Assembly (NCBI RefSeq): GCF_016086655.4
Contig: NC_052132.2
Location: forward strand, 16,804,805 to 16,868,804
Length of the DNA stretch: 64,000 nt
Origin: Lepeophtheirus salmonis
Taxonomy: Eukaryota > Arthropoda > Copepoda > Siphonostomatoida > Caligidae
Direction: 5' to 3'
Of the stretch, positions 1-11,452 are shown one piece after another. The notes beneath the pieces were generated by a model that ran no database searches, was not told where the DNA came from, and worked only from the letters and a program-made list of their open reading frames with translations. The position numbers were made by a program, and so were the translations under genes. Position 1 is the stretch's first letter; every line of letters starts with the position of its first letter.

Positions 1-127
1 AAGAGTAGCTATATTAATGCTTAAGAGAGTCCAGATATCCATCTATTTATAGAATTAATTAGTTAAAATTATAATGTTAAGTAATAAACATTATCTTATC
101 GAAGATCTTAATGGACCATTCGGTAAT

Positions 128-186
128 GGAAGTATTTGTTGGACTCAGAAGAGAATCTGAGATCGGTATCGGAGTCACTCCTAAAT
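128..186 (-). repeat. Dispersed repeat family A, fragment
   Basis: The stretch with GGACTCAG, then GAGATCGGTATCGGAGT, matches the reverse orientation of the family A end seen at 33925-34105 and 55990-56215 (TCCAACAAGG...CTCAGAGTAGAATTG...GATCGACAT). It is only the distal part of the unit. The call rests on similarity within the window. Confidence 0.5.
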
Positions 187-439
187 ATAAGATTCAAATT
201 TTAATAGATCATTTGTTAATAAAGCATAAGCCAGAGCTATATAATTATTAATATTTTCTTGAAAATCGATAGAAATAAAGCACAGTTTGTTCTCTATTGA
301 TACTTAGGACTGTGTGGATACTTGATCTATGAAGAAGAAAAAAATTGTGCTCAAGACAAGTTTTTGACAAGGAGCATTTTTAGCTAAACCTCGTATGACA
401 AAATAATAGAAAAGTACATTATAGAAAATAATAAATGAG

Positions 440-485
440 ACCTTGAGTGAGGCTTATCAACGAGTGTGCGTTGCTAAGCTGAGTC
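440..485 (-). repeat. Dispersed repeat family C, fragment
   Basis: GAGGCTTATCAACGAGTGTG followed by GTTGCTAAGCTGAG is the reverse complement of the family C core seen at 5416-5510 (AACACTCGTTGCTAAGCCTC). Only the core is recognisable. No coding sense is apparent. Confidence 0.5.
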
Positions 486-579
486 TAAGAGTTTTTTTGA
501 GATTAATGTACTCTATACTCCAATGGCCCTATTAAATATATTTTTTCAAGCTTTTATTGTTATTATTTTTCGATGAACG

Positions 580-715
580 AATATCTAAGTATTGAGTAAC
601 TACATGTGAATTTGCCCATGAAAAAGGAGAGTAAAACTAATAGTTTCTTGTGGAGTTATCTTCTGTACTATGAAAGAAAAGTTTGTAGACATCAAATTAA
701 CCCGCACAATCCTCT
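580..715 (-). repeat. Composite repeat (family F, with a family B end)
   Basis: The segment from ATCTAAGTATTGAGTAAC to GTGGAGTTATCTTCTGTA is similar to 11160-11255 and 55427-55530. It runs into a degenerate family B end (GTTTGTAGACATCAAATTAAC) near 670-711, as the better copy at 11255-11308 also does. F and B may therefore be two parts of one longer repeat. Confidence 0.45.
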
Positions 716-1489
716 TCAACTTTAATTAGTACGAACCTTTGACAGCTCTCTAAATTTTATGATGATTTGTCCTTTAGTTTGTATATGATTGTGAAATGTG
801 TGACACTACTTCTCAATTTTACACTACCTGTTGATGGGGAAAAATACCTTTTAAGCTAAGTAATCACTTGAAAAGTGTTATGAGGACTGTATTCTATATA
901 ATGAATTAAAAAAAAATTATTATTATATAAAAAATCCAATTTTGAATGAAAAAAAATATGTTTTTTTTTGGTTTTTTTTTATGCCTGGCACTTTTCAGCA
1001 CAATTTTTATGTTCTTTTCACCTCAACCAATCAGAGATCAATTGGTTTTGAGTCAATGGCTTTATATTATTGTTAAAAATGATAATAATATATTTGAAAT
1101 TGACGGTTGCTAAAATATGTGAATAATATTTTTTTTGTATTTTTTATATAAAAAATGTAATGTAATTTTAGCTAAAACTGCAAAATCCAAATTACCTTAA
1201 TTGCTTGAATATAAACGGAGTAATTACAATTTTTCTCGGCAAAAATAAAAACTTTTATTCACACGCAATAGTCATGCATTCCATTTTTAATTGTTTGTTT
1301 AGTCTATTTAGACACTTAATGGTGCTGAAAATTTGAGATATCGTCACAATAAAAATAATAACGTACACTTATTCATCTTTATTAATAAAATATAGTTTCT
1401 CATTCTGTTTGATTGGATATCATCATATATAAATATATGACGACAACTAATTTGGTGCACTCTATATAGTGTTCCATGATAATTATAAC
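716..1489. other. AT-rich, no gene seen
   Basis: Contains A and T runs at about 905-985 and no open frame of note. I see no similarity to the other repeats in the window. Confidence 0.6.
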
Positions 1490-1945
1490 AGTTTTTGAGA
1501 AAAAAATTCTAAAATCACCAGCCATTTACAAAAAATTCAAAGTAAAATATTAAGTTTTTGAGAAAAAAATTTCAAAATCCATAGTTATTCTCAAAAAATT
1601 CAAAAAACCACAGCTCTTCTTATATAATAAATTTTTTTGAAAAGAATTCAAATATTCAATATTTTGGAAAAAAAAGTAAAATATTCAATTTAAAAAAAAA
1701 AAAAATCAAATATTCAGGTTTTTGGTAATTTTTTTTTAAATATTAAAATTTGAAAAAAAAATCAAACAACTATAAATATCAAGAAAAAATAGAAAAACTA
1801 TGTTTCAAATATATAATTTCTTAAAAGTAAATTCAAAAATTAAATTTTTTGGAAAAAAATTCCGAAAATTCTAAGCTATTCACAGAAAATTCAATTTTGT
1901 GGAAATTAAATTTTCCAGTAAAGAGCAAAAATGGATTATTTTTTT
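1490..1945 (+). repeat. Dispersed repeat family D (AT-rich core)
   Basis: Irregular tandem short units of the form TTTTTGGAAAAAAATTC alternate with phrases such as CCATAGTTATTCTC and CCACAGCTCTTC. The same phrasing occurs at 44340-44870. Both copies end with a TTTTC...GTAAAGAGC(A/C)AA signature (here near 1913-1930), so I place them in one family and orientation. This copy lacks the clear G-rich start seen at 44325. Confidence 0.55.
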
Positions 1946-2080
1946 GTAAGGGGTTTCATGTCTACTCAAAATGATTAGTTGATAGAAATTGACGATTTTG
2001 AGTCATAGAATACAAATGTAATTCACAACCAATTTTGATAAAAATCATTCTAACTTGCTTTTATGTTGACAGTCCACATC

Positions 2081-2100
2081 TATATATATATATATATATA
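2081..2100. repeat. (TA)10 microsatellite
   Basis: Ten perfect TA units at the inner edge of the left arm of the long-TIR element. Confidence 0.95.
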
Positions 2101-2342
2101 CTTGAATTTCCATAATATATATGGTTGAAAAAAAAGAAGATATTTAAAGAGTTTATTTTTTCTCCTTTTTCTCGACCATCTTAATAATAATAATATGGAA
2201 ATGAATTATTTTACAAGTATAACATATTATAATATAAAACTATACATAAATAAGTGTGGTACATAAAATTCATAAGGCCGTAAAAGTAAGATATCCTACA
2301 TTAGGGTGATACTGGTGCCACAGAAATTCTAAAATTTTTTGG

Positions 2343-2510
2343 TGGTACATGGATGAGGATGGCCTCTAGCATCCTCACCTGAATGTTGAAGATATGAATA
2401 CCTTTGTGGAGGAGCAATGGAATGCCAGGGATTCAAACATCAATCTTAGTACTTACAACTCTTTTTGCAAAAGGCTTGTATCCATATGTGAGGCCAAAAG
2501 CGTCATATAG
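2343..2510 (+). pseudogene. Tc1/mariner-type transposase, C-terminal fragment
   Basis: In one frame the sequence reads HLNVEDMNTFVEEQW, then SFCKRLVSICEAK, ending in a stop near 2510. This matches the usual tail of many Tc1/mariner transposases (HxNVxxLKxxIxEEW ... FRKRLExVIEAKGG) that follows the third catalytic block. The catalytic blocks are not visible upstream, so this is a fragment or a highly decayed copy. It lies inside the long-TIR element at 1962-2959. Confidence 0.5.
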
Positions 2511-3063
2511 AAATTTCAAATTTTGCCAGCTAACGCTTCACATTTTTTGGACCAATGTCCATTGAAGTGAATTGGGAACCTTTCAGGGATATTGTAACAA
2601 GAAACCGAAATCAATGTGGAAAATTCACATTATGTGTTTTATAATATGCCTTTTTCGTTAAATATATTTTTTGGATAACACACAATGACATGAAAAAGGT
2701 TTCTGTTTTTTTTCCAGAAAGTTTACTATTTATTAAAAAAAAAAAAAAAACTCAATATCTATGTACTTCATTGTCTTAATGCAATCTCTACATATGTACT
2801 AATATGATGTGCTGTTTTATTTGATATATGTGAGTTGTCAGCCAAAAAAGAAGTTAGAAGGATTCTTAAATGAAATTGATTGTGAATTACATTTGTATTT
2901 TTATAGAAATTTTTGTCAATTTCTATCATAAAGCTACTGTTTATGAACCTTTTGAGTGCTTGTAAATTATACTTAAAGTAATCAAAATTAAAGTTGATTG
3001 ATTTTATTTGAAAGGGATTATATCGGAGCCAATATAAATCTTTTAAATTAAATACAGCATAAA

Positions 3064-3310
3064 TTATAAACTCCAGACAAAATAATCAATCAGATTTTGG
3101 TCGGAGGGCTGGAAGGCCAAATATCTTTGGAAACCAAGCTGTAGCAGGGATCTTGAGTCTTTTTGGAGGTGTTTCAGGGAGTAGAGTTCTGTTGTCATAC
3201 CCATGGAGGTTTCCGTTGACCTCCTTGATCCCGGGAGCACCACAGACTCCATGCCGTTCGCCAGTATCATCACATCTGCCTCTAAAAATGTAATAGGCTT
3301 TCAATCTTCT
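3064..3310 (-). pseudogene. Tc1/mariner-type transposase fragment, core to third motif
   Basis: Read on the minus strand, a block with GERHGVCGAPGIKEVNG is followed by SKKTQDPCYSLVSKDIWP and then by SSPPTKI.LIILSGVY, with a second frame giving NLIDYFVWSL. This matches the transposase region from the central core through the HTSKKTQDW and FWPPSSPDLNPLDYFVW blocks. The blocks fall in two overlapping frames, so at least one frameshift is present. The third catalytic Asp survives as DYF in one frame. N- and C-terminal parts are not recognised on either side. Confidence 0.6.
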
Positions 3311-4861
3311 GTTGTTCGATGTTTGGCTACCTATTGAAAGTTGATATTAGAGATCTACTAGTATCAAAATTTCAGCCAATTTTTGTTCAGATACCATCTT
3401 TATGAATGATTCAAGTAGTGATTCCTTATTATATTAAAAGGAGTTACATACAGAAATAACAAAATGATTTACTTTTTATAAATGAGGGCTTGACACCAAA
3501 AGATATAAATGTATCAATCATGATTTTGATTATAATTAGTTATAAATAATTAAAAATTTTATGTGTTGACTATTTGGAATTAGTAAATTAGAACTTTTTT
3601 TTGGTAAAAATATATATGAATGAGTAGGCACAAGTAGCGGTGGAATTGGAATTATTAAGCCAATTCTGATACTTCAAACAGGCCGATTCTTGCCAATTCC
3701 AAAGTATTTGTACACCCATAGTTTATATGTAAATTCCCCACAAAAAATAATTTTGCAATTTTCCTATCATATATAACGGAAAAATCAGGATATTCAAAGC
3801 GCCGATTTTTACCAAAAAGTTTATTTGAACAAACTCGGGAGATTAGACTCCCCCTAACGTACAGTGTATGAACATATATTTTTATTCAAATGCTTAAAAG
3901 GAATAAAGTAAAAAAATTATAAATAATATATATATTTAAATTTTATATTTTTTTCTCCATATTTTTTTAATGGATATTTTTTAATTCTTTATTTCGAATC
4001 GACAATAAAAAGTGATTTGCTTTGTTTTATTGATATACATTATTATCCTTGCAATAATAATAAAAATATTGTCATATATTTTTATGACTACATAAGCCTG
4101 ATTACAAACGTGATTTATATCAAAAATGGTCTTATACATACTTATTTTTTTTACTTTGATTATGCTAGGGGTTTTTTACCCCACATTTGCTAGATCAAAG
4201 GTATTATTAGAGGTGAGACTCATTTTTTTATTTCGATCTTAAGGGATTTCTTCTAGATTGATTGAGACCGATATTTTGGTTCAAACAGCAATCTCAGGGC
4301 GTAGATAGTAATTTAATTATTTCCAAAACGTGGACCGACATATATCAGAATAGTGGAGAAAATAGGTCCATTGATTGAGACCTAGAAAAATAGGTGCATA
4401 TGTTGAGACCGAAAAATGACATTGATAGAAAAAAAAGTCTTGACATTTTCAGAATTAAAAGAACGATGATAGCGTCATATATACTTCTTATTCTAGAGAA
4501 CTGAAGTTGATTACATCGGATCCCACGTCACTTAAGATTGAAAAATTGGTGCAATTTGTGCAGATCAAGTAAGTTCGACCGGATTTATTCCGGAGAACCG
4601 ACGTTTTTCAGGTCTAAAAAGATTGACAATTTCACGCACCATACAAGTTACTGCCAATAGGACAGGTAACTAACGGTAATACCTAGTATTAATTAGAATG
4701 ATCCTTTGTCAACTAACTCACATATTTTCTGGTTTTATAAAGAAGACAACTCCCTAAACCATTCTCAGTGTGACTCTCCGTTTTTTATGAGCAATTTGAT
4801 GTTCTCTCCTCTAGTTTGAAAGAATATTAATTAGAGCTTGATATATTTTTTTTAATTTAAC
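3311..4861. other. No gene seen
   Basis: AT-rich sequence without a usable frame. A patch at 4540-4640 (GACCGGATTTATTCCGGA, then TTTTTCAGGTCTAAAAAGAT) has a weak echo at 21370-21410 (GACGGATTTTTCAGATCTAAAAAA), which may be another low-copy repeat. Confidence 0.5.
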
Positions 4862-5510
4862 GTGATGAACTTAGTAGTTCTTTAGTCTCACTGGCTGTAA
4901 TGAGCCACCACACGCTCGTTGCTCAAACCTCATCGGAATTCATATTCCTTATTTCATATATAAATTATATATTATTTTCCAAGATTACACCTTAATACTT
5001 TTCCAACTGATGTTTGACTTCCATTACTCTTTTTAATATTGACGTCAAAGAGTTTAACTGCTACCAAGAGTAGCTATATATCGCCGTCCTTTACTGTTAG
5101 TCTTAAAGTATTGTTGGTATACTCTATGACGTCAAAATCTGTCTATCTTGAGCAGTATCATAGTGTTACATTCAATTAAAAATTATGGAAATCCTGATTT
5201 CATGATGGTGTAGCCGAGTATTTCTATTAACCTTGGTACTTAGTTTTTATTTGATTTTTTTAATATACCGTGATGAACAAGGGATTATTTTATTTACTAG
5301 AACACTCACAAACTGTGCTTAGACTACAAACACTTGGTTGATAAAACCTCCTGCAATGTCATATTCATTATTTTGAATTTAAATAAAGTACTTACATTCT
5401 ATTTTATTTTTTGATATGACGTGATGTGCCTGGAAGTGTTTTTGTCCTTAGGACGCTCACTAGCTGTGCTTAACCAACAAACACTCGTTGCTAAGCCTCA
5501 TCACAACTCA
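4862..5510 (+). repeat. Cluster of three family C repeats
   Basis: Three degenerate copies in the same orientation begin near 4862, 5268 and 5415. Each follows a T-rich run ending in TTTAATATxxCGTGATG and carries CTCAC..GCTGTGCTTA and CACTCGTTGCTAAGCCTCAT or a decayed form of these. The spacing is irregular (about 400 and 150 bp), so this is a cluster and not a simple tandem array. A family E repeat lies between the first two copies. Confidence 0.55.
4984..5195 (+). repeat. Dispersed repeat family E, copy 1
   Basis: The phrase AACTGATGTTTGACTT, followed by TTTTTAATATTGACGTCA, recurs at 25475-25560. Both copies carry a second GACGTCA about 87-90 bp downstream (here 5041 and 5128), so the unit itself contains an old internal duplication. 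Non-coding. Confidence 0.55.
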
Positions 5511-6379
5511 CAATAGTGATTTTTATGTGAATATGTACTCATCTTTCCTTTTCTTTCTATAATATGAGCTTGTTGTTGAAAATGAGTACTCATCCAAATA
5601 TAAACCAATTTTATTTGTTAGCTAGATCAAAAAAATTCTTTGAAATCGATATACATCAAAAAAAAAAAGGTCCAAGAACATTCCATACTAATTTTCTGTT
5701 AAAGACATAATTGGTTCTACCTACTAAAAATCATGAGTAGAAAACCGGTCTAGAATTTTTACACGGCAATCTATCACTAGTATTTATGCATCAGGCATTA
5801 TTTTTTATCTATTTTAATAATGAAAAGTCTGCTTATTAAATGCAGGGGAATCAACTTTTTCGTGTAGTATTATGTTCAGCTTTTAAGGATTTAAAAAAGT
5901 TTTACCAAGTCCTAAAATTGATGTGAGTAAGTCGAAGGATTTTAATCCATAAAAATTATAGATTGTATTTATTAATGAGGAATAATATTAAAGTTTAAAA
6001 AAAAAGTAGTTTTGATATTGACATGAGAGACGTTGATGTGAAAAATCATTACTTCATATTAATATAAGGATTATTTATTTATGTATGAATATGCCTTGAA
6101 TAAAACTTTTTGATTGATAAATTGCAGAGGTTCGTAATTTATAATATACTTTTTTAATATAACTACTACTTACAGAAGACTTTGAGCCATCTTATAAAAG
6201 GTAATTTATTTAAAATATCACCATTATGTTGATTATGCTTCCTTACGAAAAGATACCTCCATCTTTTTTTTAATCAGAAACAAAAACATGGTTAAATTTG
6301 GTGTAATTTAAATGGTAAGATAGAAGAAACATTTTTTGCTCACATCAATTTGTCAAAAATATTCGAATAGCATTATGAG
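5511..6379. other. No gene seen
   Basis: AT-rich DNA with short homopolymer runs. The 5' flank and 5' TIR of the transposase remnant that starts near 6380 should lie here, but I could not find a convincing inverted repeat. Confidence 0.5.
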
Positions 6380-7260
6380 AACAATTTGATGATGATTTGT
6401 GACCCAGAAGCGACCAAAATCGTCCAAAGTCCTGCTTTGTTGAGGAAAAAAAAGACAAAAAAACCGGCCCAATCAATGAATGTGATCACCGTCACCAATG
6501 ATGGGGCGTCCCGTTCAACTTCTAAACGTACCATCAATAAACATTTATGGTATCACAGCAATGCACGTTGGAAAGGACAGCTTTGAACTCCGTCAAATAT
6601 TCAGAAAAATATCATGCGTACCAAGGCTTTGATCAGGCTAAAACAAAAGCCTCCAGTAAAAGATATTTACTGGTTCTTCTCAGACAAGAAAAAATTCTGT
6701 GAAATCCAGAACCATAACTTGAGGCAAAATAGACTTTTTGCAAAAAGTCCTTATAATGTCCCTAGGATCATGTAGGCCATGTAACTACAATAAGTCACGC
6801 TTCTTTCCGTTGTTAGCAACAATGCCGCCTTTCATCTTCTAGCTGGGCCTTAAGGTCTAACGACAGGTCTATATCAGTGTTCCATGAACCAAAGTCTTCT
6901 CCCGGATCTGCAAAATCATGAAGGACCATCTTTGGATATGATTGCAAGACGGCACTATATCACACCAACAAAAAAACACTGGATAATTATTGTTCTGAGA
7001 ATGTTATAATGTCCCGCAGAGTTCATGGTTCTTATTTCTCCGTAATTGAACCATTTAGACTATTTTGTCTTAGCAAATGTTGAACAAGTTTCCAAATAAA
7101 GGTATCCACAGCACCAAAAGAGCCATCCAAGCCGGGTATAAGGAGGTCATTGCGCACTTTTACCAGTGGGACTCTCAAAAAGACAGTGAGACGTTTCCCA
7201 GGACGTGTTGAACGTGTGGTCCGAGTAACGGTGATTTTATTGATTGAATGTCAAATTTAT
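6380..7260 (+). pseudogene. Tc1/mariner-type transposase pseudogene, nearly full core
   Basis: Most of a transposase can be followed on the plus strand through stops and frameshifts. It opens with SRSTSKRTINKHLWYHSNAR, the end of the N-terminal DNA-binding region, at 6516-6570. The first catalytic block follows as IYWFFSDKKKFCEIQNHN at about 6665-6715. A core piece VVSNNAAFHLL lies near 6810. The second block is badly decayed near 6950 (MIARRHYITPTKK). The third reads LNHLDYFVLANVEQ near 7040-7085, and the tail is RRFPGRVERVVRV at 7190-7230. The motif set fits the DD37-39D group of IS630/Tc1/mariner elements. The start codon region is missing and several in-frame stops make it inactive. TIRs were not found. 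Confidence 0.75.
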
Positions 7261-10200
7261 GTTATAATGTTCATTTTTTGTGGAAGTTTTAATAAAATTA
7301 GTCGAGAAAGTTTTTCTCAGCTTGCGAACGTTTGGATGAAACGCCCTTTATAAGGTAGAACAAATGAAAATAATATGTGTACTTTTTAAACAGTTTTTAA
7401 TTGTTTAAATTAGACAATTATTCTCAAAGAAAGATGCAAAAAAGTGTATTTCATATTTTAGAAACTATTTTGACTTATTTTTAGTGTTCCTGCAATTAGT
7501 TAGATGGATTTGCACTGATTAAGTATAATTAAACATTATAGTGTTACAATTACTCCAACTAACCTAGGAATCTTGTTTGAATACCATAGACATTAAGTAT
7601 ATTTCTTTCTCTAGAAATCACCTGCGGGCGAACTTACGCATAGTGAGTTCAAGAGAATAATTTCTCCCGAGTGCATTGTCCATGAGCTACGGCGATTGCA
7701 TGATTTCAATTGCATTTTGCAAAAGCATTTAGTGTTGTCACGATAATAATGTTTTCTATCAGTTCAGTTGTATTTATTTTTTGACAAAAAAAAAGAAGAT
7801 GAACCCTATATATTTACAGGGGCCATCAAATAAAATTCAGGTTTTGGAACGCCTGCCAATTAAACCCATATATTCTATTGATTTTAAAGCCTTTTAAAAG
7901 AAAAAAATGTTTCACAGTATAATTTCGATTCAGTACCATATTTCAAAAGGAAATAACTACATTCATGAAAATTAAAGTATGTATGATTAAACATAATTTT
8001 TTGCAACTGTGTTCAACTTTAATTCCTAAATAATGTATATTTTGCAACCTGGAATGTTTCTTTTTTATTCATTATTTTTACCTTTTATTTTCATCTATTC
8101 TGATTTATCATTTTACATTGCCTCTAAAATTCATTAGTAAGAGTCAAACAGTACATGAATCCATATTTCAAGCTCCATCACAAGATTACTTGTTGCATAT
8201 GTGTAGTGAGTGAGTGATTTCAAAAGATGGACATTTTTTAAGCATTCGGCTTTCAAATATATTAACATAATTTATCCCTATCTTCAAAATCGAGTGCTTA
8301 AAACGGTTTTGAACCTTAAGGACAACAAAAAATGTATGACCGTGTTCTGAAGGCCAAGATGCTATGAGAGAAAAAATAAGACCATATATGGAATCAGGGG
8401 ATCCAACTGTACTAATTTGGACATATGCTATTCTTGTGCATAAAAAAAGTGTAATTTTGTTGGATAGTGTTATTAATAAAATCTAGCTTCTTAACCTCTT
8501 CTTTCCAAATTAGTTAAAAATATACTACTTAGAAAGACCGTAATATTTTAAATTCTCTATTTATATAATTATCAATGTAGGACGTTCTTAGGAGTTTGCC
8601 TGTCAATCAATTTTGTTTTGACAGAGTCTGCTTTTAGGTGAGTCATTGTTTTTGGGGACATAGGAACAAGCCAATCTTTTTTTAAATTTATATTCCAAAC
8701 TCCTCTTCCATTTTTGTTTCCTGGAGTCGTTTGGAGACTATGAGGACCGGAGGGTTAACACTCTGATTGTTTCTATCTCTCTCCTGATCAATCACCTCTT
8801 TAGAACCTCAAAAGCAATACGAAAAAGGAATTTATTGACCCATGTTCACTTTTGTCGATATACTATTTGTCTCATGACTAAGATTCGGTTTACTATGAGT
8901 AAATCTTTGGAATAAAAAACCTAAAAACTTACCCTCTGGAAACAATTCAATAGTGCTTCGGCACTTTACTCATAAAACAGAGTATTAAAATTAATTGGGG
9001 CATTGGCACCACTTTTGGCATTATTTATTTGCGCTGGAAATTTGCACGGGTTTCACTACTCCAACGCATAATAGCAACTGACAGTATTTCCTATTTTAGA
9101 ATCTTGGCTCTAAAATGAAACTACGCCCAGCCCGCTACTAGTTCTACAGCCTGATTAAAAGTGACAAAAGTGGGTAACTATTGCTCAGCACTTCCTAGTA
9201 CAGAAGAGAAGACAATAAAATATATATACTTAGGGTATATACTTCAAAGCTTTTTTTTAGACTGGATTATTTTTGTAGTTGTTGGGAACTTGAACAATGG
9301 TTTTTTTTATTAAATTATTTTCATTATTCTTCATTTATAAGGAGAAAACATTGATGTATTGAATAACTGCTGGTCAGTGTGCTTTTGAAAAACGAAGAGT
9401 ACCTGAGGATCTTCTACATTAATAAAGCAAATTTTGTATGTTTGTAGACTCATAATAATGTTGTACTTCACGAGGTAATACTGCTAATAATTAATAAGAA
9501 TTAAATAAGCCCTGAATATAGTGTGTTTATCATTTCTGAACTGTCAATATACAAATTTTTAGGAAAGCTTCGTCTTCCTCCCATTTTTTTAAATTATGAA
9601 TTTTAAACATAACCATTATTTAAAAAATAAAATAATAAATTAGATTTATTATAAATTAAGAAGCAACAATCTTATTTCAAATAATAATTTTAATTTATTA
9701 CATAGCTTACTAAAACAATCCAGCGAAAACCACTCTAAACTTTTTACTTAAACAAATATATATTTTATTAAAATTGTACAGATATGTTCATTAGGTCATT
9801 ACACAATACCAAAAGAGGTTAAGGTTATCCTCTTAAATTTTATAATTGGTCGACCCCCAGGCTCATCCTAATGTACATATATAATATATAAGTATGCCTT
9901 AACAACATGCTTTACGTATTTGAGGTTAGTATTTGCCTTAAATTATACTTATGTTTAATAAGCACAAAAAAGTTGTTCCTTCCTAAGAATTGATTTGTTT
10001 GCTTACTTGTTTGAGGACAATACACTTTGTTTAACTTTTGGATTTTGTGTAAAGTATTGGTTTGGTTTTGTTTATTTAAGAAAGGAGGAAAAAGGTACAG
10101 ATGCATTTAAATAACGAAAAAATAATTGGTTTAACTATTCAACTCTTTTCTTTGTTTGTCGAGGAAATTATTCTTAAATAATGTTGGATTTGTATAGGGC

Positions 10201-10513
10201 TGTAAATCATATCTATAGTAATAAAGAAGAGTTTTTATAGATAGATTTCTGAATAACAGTAACAGACACAACATCCCCTACTCAAAACATTCAATTGATC
10301 AAATTTCCTCTTTTTTTTCTTATTATCGAATTTACATTCATTGTAAGACCCATAAAAAATATTTAACATGCTAACAATATAACTACTAATTAAACTACAA
10401 TGGGCCCACTATAGAGTGTAAACTTCCATCCAAAATGTAATTTGAGTTACGTACCGTGATGCAGAAAATATGTCCTGGTGGTATGTAAAATTTAAAAAAA
10501 AACCCGAAAATAA
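7261..10513. other. No gene seen, two GC-richer patches
   Basis: A long stretch without coding signals. Patches at 7615-7700 (CACCTGCGGGCGAACTTACG) and 8950-9200 (CTACGCCCAGCCCGC) are less AT-rich than their surroundings and may be decayed repeats or exons, but no frame in them reads as a known domain. A weak family B-like end (TTTGTAGACTCATAATAATG) sits near 9440-9465. Confidence 0.5.
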
Positions 10514-10610
10514 ACATGATAATCCTGACAATTTGAAGAATGTTTTGGGAGGAAAGGTGATTAACTGTCATGGCATTTAGTCAAATTACCTATGAACAGG
10601 GATACCAACA
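10514..10610 (+). repeat. Dispersed repeat family A
   Basis: Begins ACATGATAATCCTGACAAT, continues TTGAAGAATGTTTTGGGAGG, then AACTGTCATGGCATTTAGTC. This is the leading part of the family A unit, collinear with 39935 and 40352. The 3' half is not recognised. Confidence 0.65.
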
Positions 10611-11159
10611 AAAAATACTAATTATTACACCCGTCTGTCATGAACAGGCATACAAGTAATTACTTGATATTTCAGTTATTCTCCCTTTAATGATGATGAA
10701 AACATTGGAGAATAAAAAACTCTGCTCAGATTGTCAACTAGATCAATTCCCTTCCACCTTCTATTACATATTTTTACAACTCTACTTATATATCTCAAAA
10801 TATTCCAAAGTTATGGTCGTTTATGCGTTTTGAACGTTTTGTGTAACATAAAACTATTAAAAATTAATGACCTTAAAAACAGTCATGAGGTAATTAGTGC
10901 TCCCTCATGTTTATCATATACTAATACAGTATTTAAAAAAATGGAGTATACTATACTTAGATCAATGTATAAAATGAAGGAAACCTTACATGAGTGTAGT
11001 TCAACTCATATTAGAAAATAAAAAAGGGAAGTACTTTCTATAAATTTTCTACAAAATGAATATTACTTAAGATGAAGTTTAGTAATTACCTAAAGTACTC
11101 CCTGCCTCATTAAATCATATCATACATTATTCTTCAAGCTGTTATACCTATTTTTGTAT
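10611..11159. other. No gene seen
   Basis: An open frame of 96 codons at 10731-11021 (plus) has no recognisable domain and AT-driven composition. I treat it as chance. Confidence 0.5.
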
Positions 11160-11308
11160 TCTTTAGGAGGGTAACTCTTAGTATTGAGTGAGAAGCTATG
11201 AGAAACGGAGGATGACACCAAGTATTTGTTGGGGAGTTATATTCTATATTACTAAAAGATAATTTGTATGTTCTTCGACACCTAATAAGTCCGAGCAATG
11301 TTGGGTAT
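11160..11308 (-). repeat. Composite repeat (family F plus family B)
   Basis: GGAGGGTAACTC...TTGTTGGGGAGTTAT matches 620-660. It is followed by TTTGTATGTTCTTCGACACC and TAATAAGTCCGAGCAATGT, the reverse of the family B unit (GCATTGCTCAGAGTTATTAA). This is the clearest copy in which F and B are adjacent. Confidence 0.55.
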
Positions 11309-11452
11309 TACCCGTAGTAGATTAATAGAATAAGGTTTTCTTTCTGGATGATTAAACGTGTGTTTACATTCCGTATAGTCGTTTTTCAGTGTGTCTTGGG
11401 ACTTCGTAGATACTTGATCTAAGAAAATAAAAAGGCAACCAAGAATTTGCGA

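Larger units (their letters stand above)
1962..2959. mobile_element. About 1 kb element with long terminal inverted repeats
   Basis: The arm at 1962-2092 is an inverted copy of 2821-2959. Shared blocks in order are ACTCAAAA, TGATAGAAATTGAC, ATACAAATGTAATTCACAA, CAATTT, TTCTAACTT and TGACA..CACAT. The arms are degenerate but collinear over about 130 bp, which is long for a Tc1/mariner element. The interior holds a Tc1/mariner-like C-terminal fragment on the plus strand at 2343-2510, but I cannot tell whether that belongs to the element or is nested in it. A solo copy of one arm lies at 52055-52200. Target-site duplication is not clear. Confidence 0.65.
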
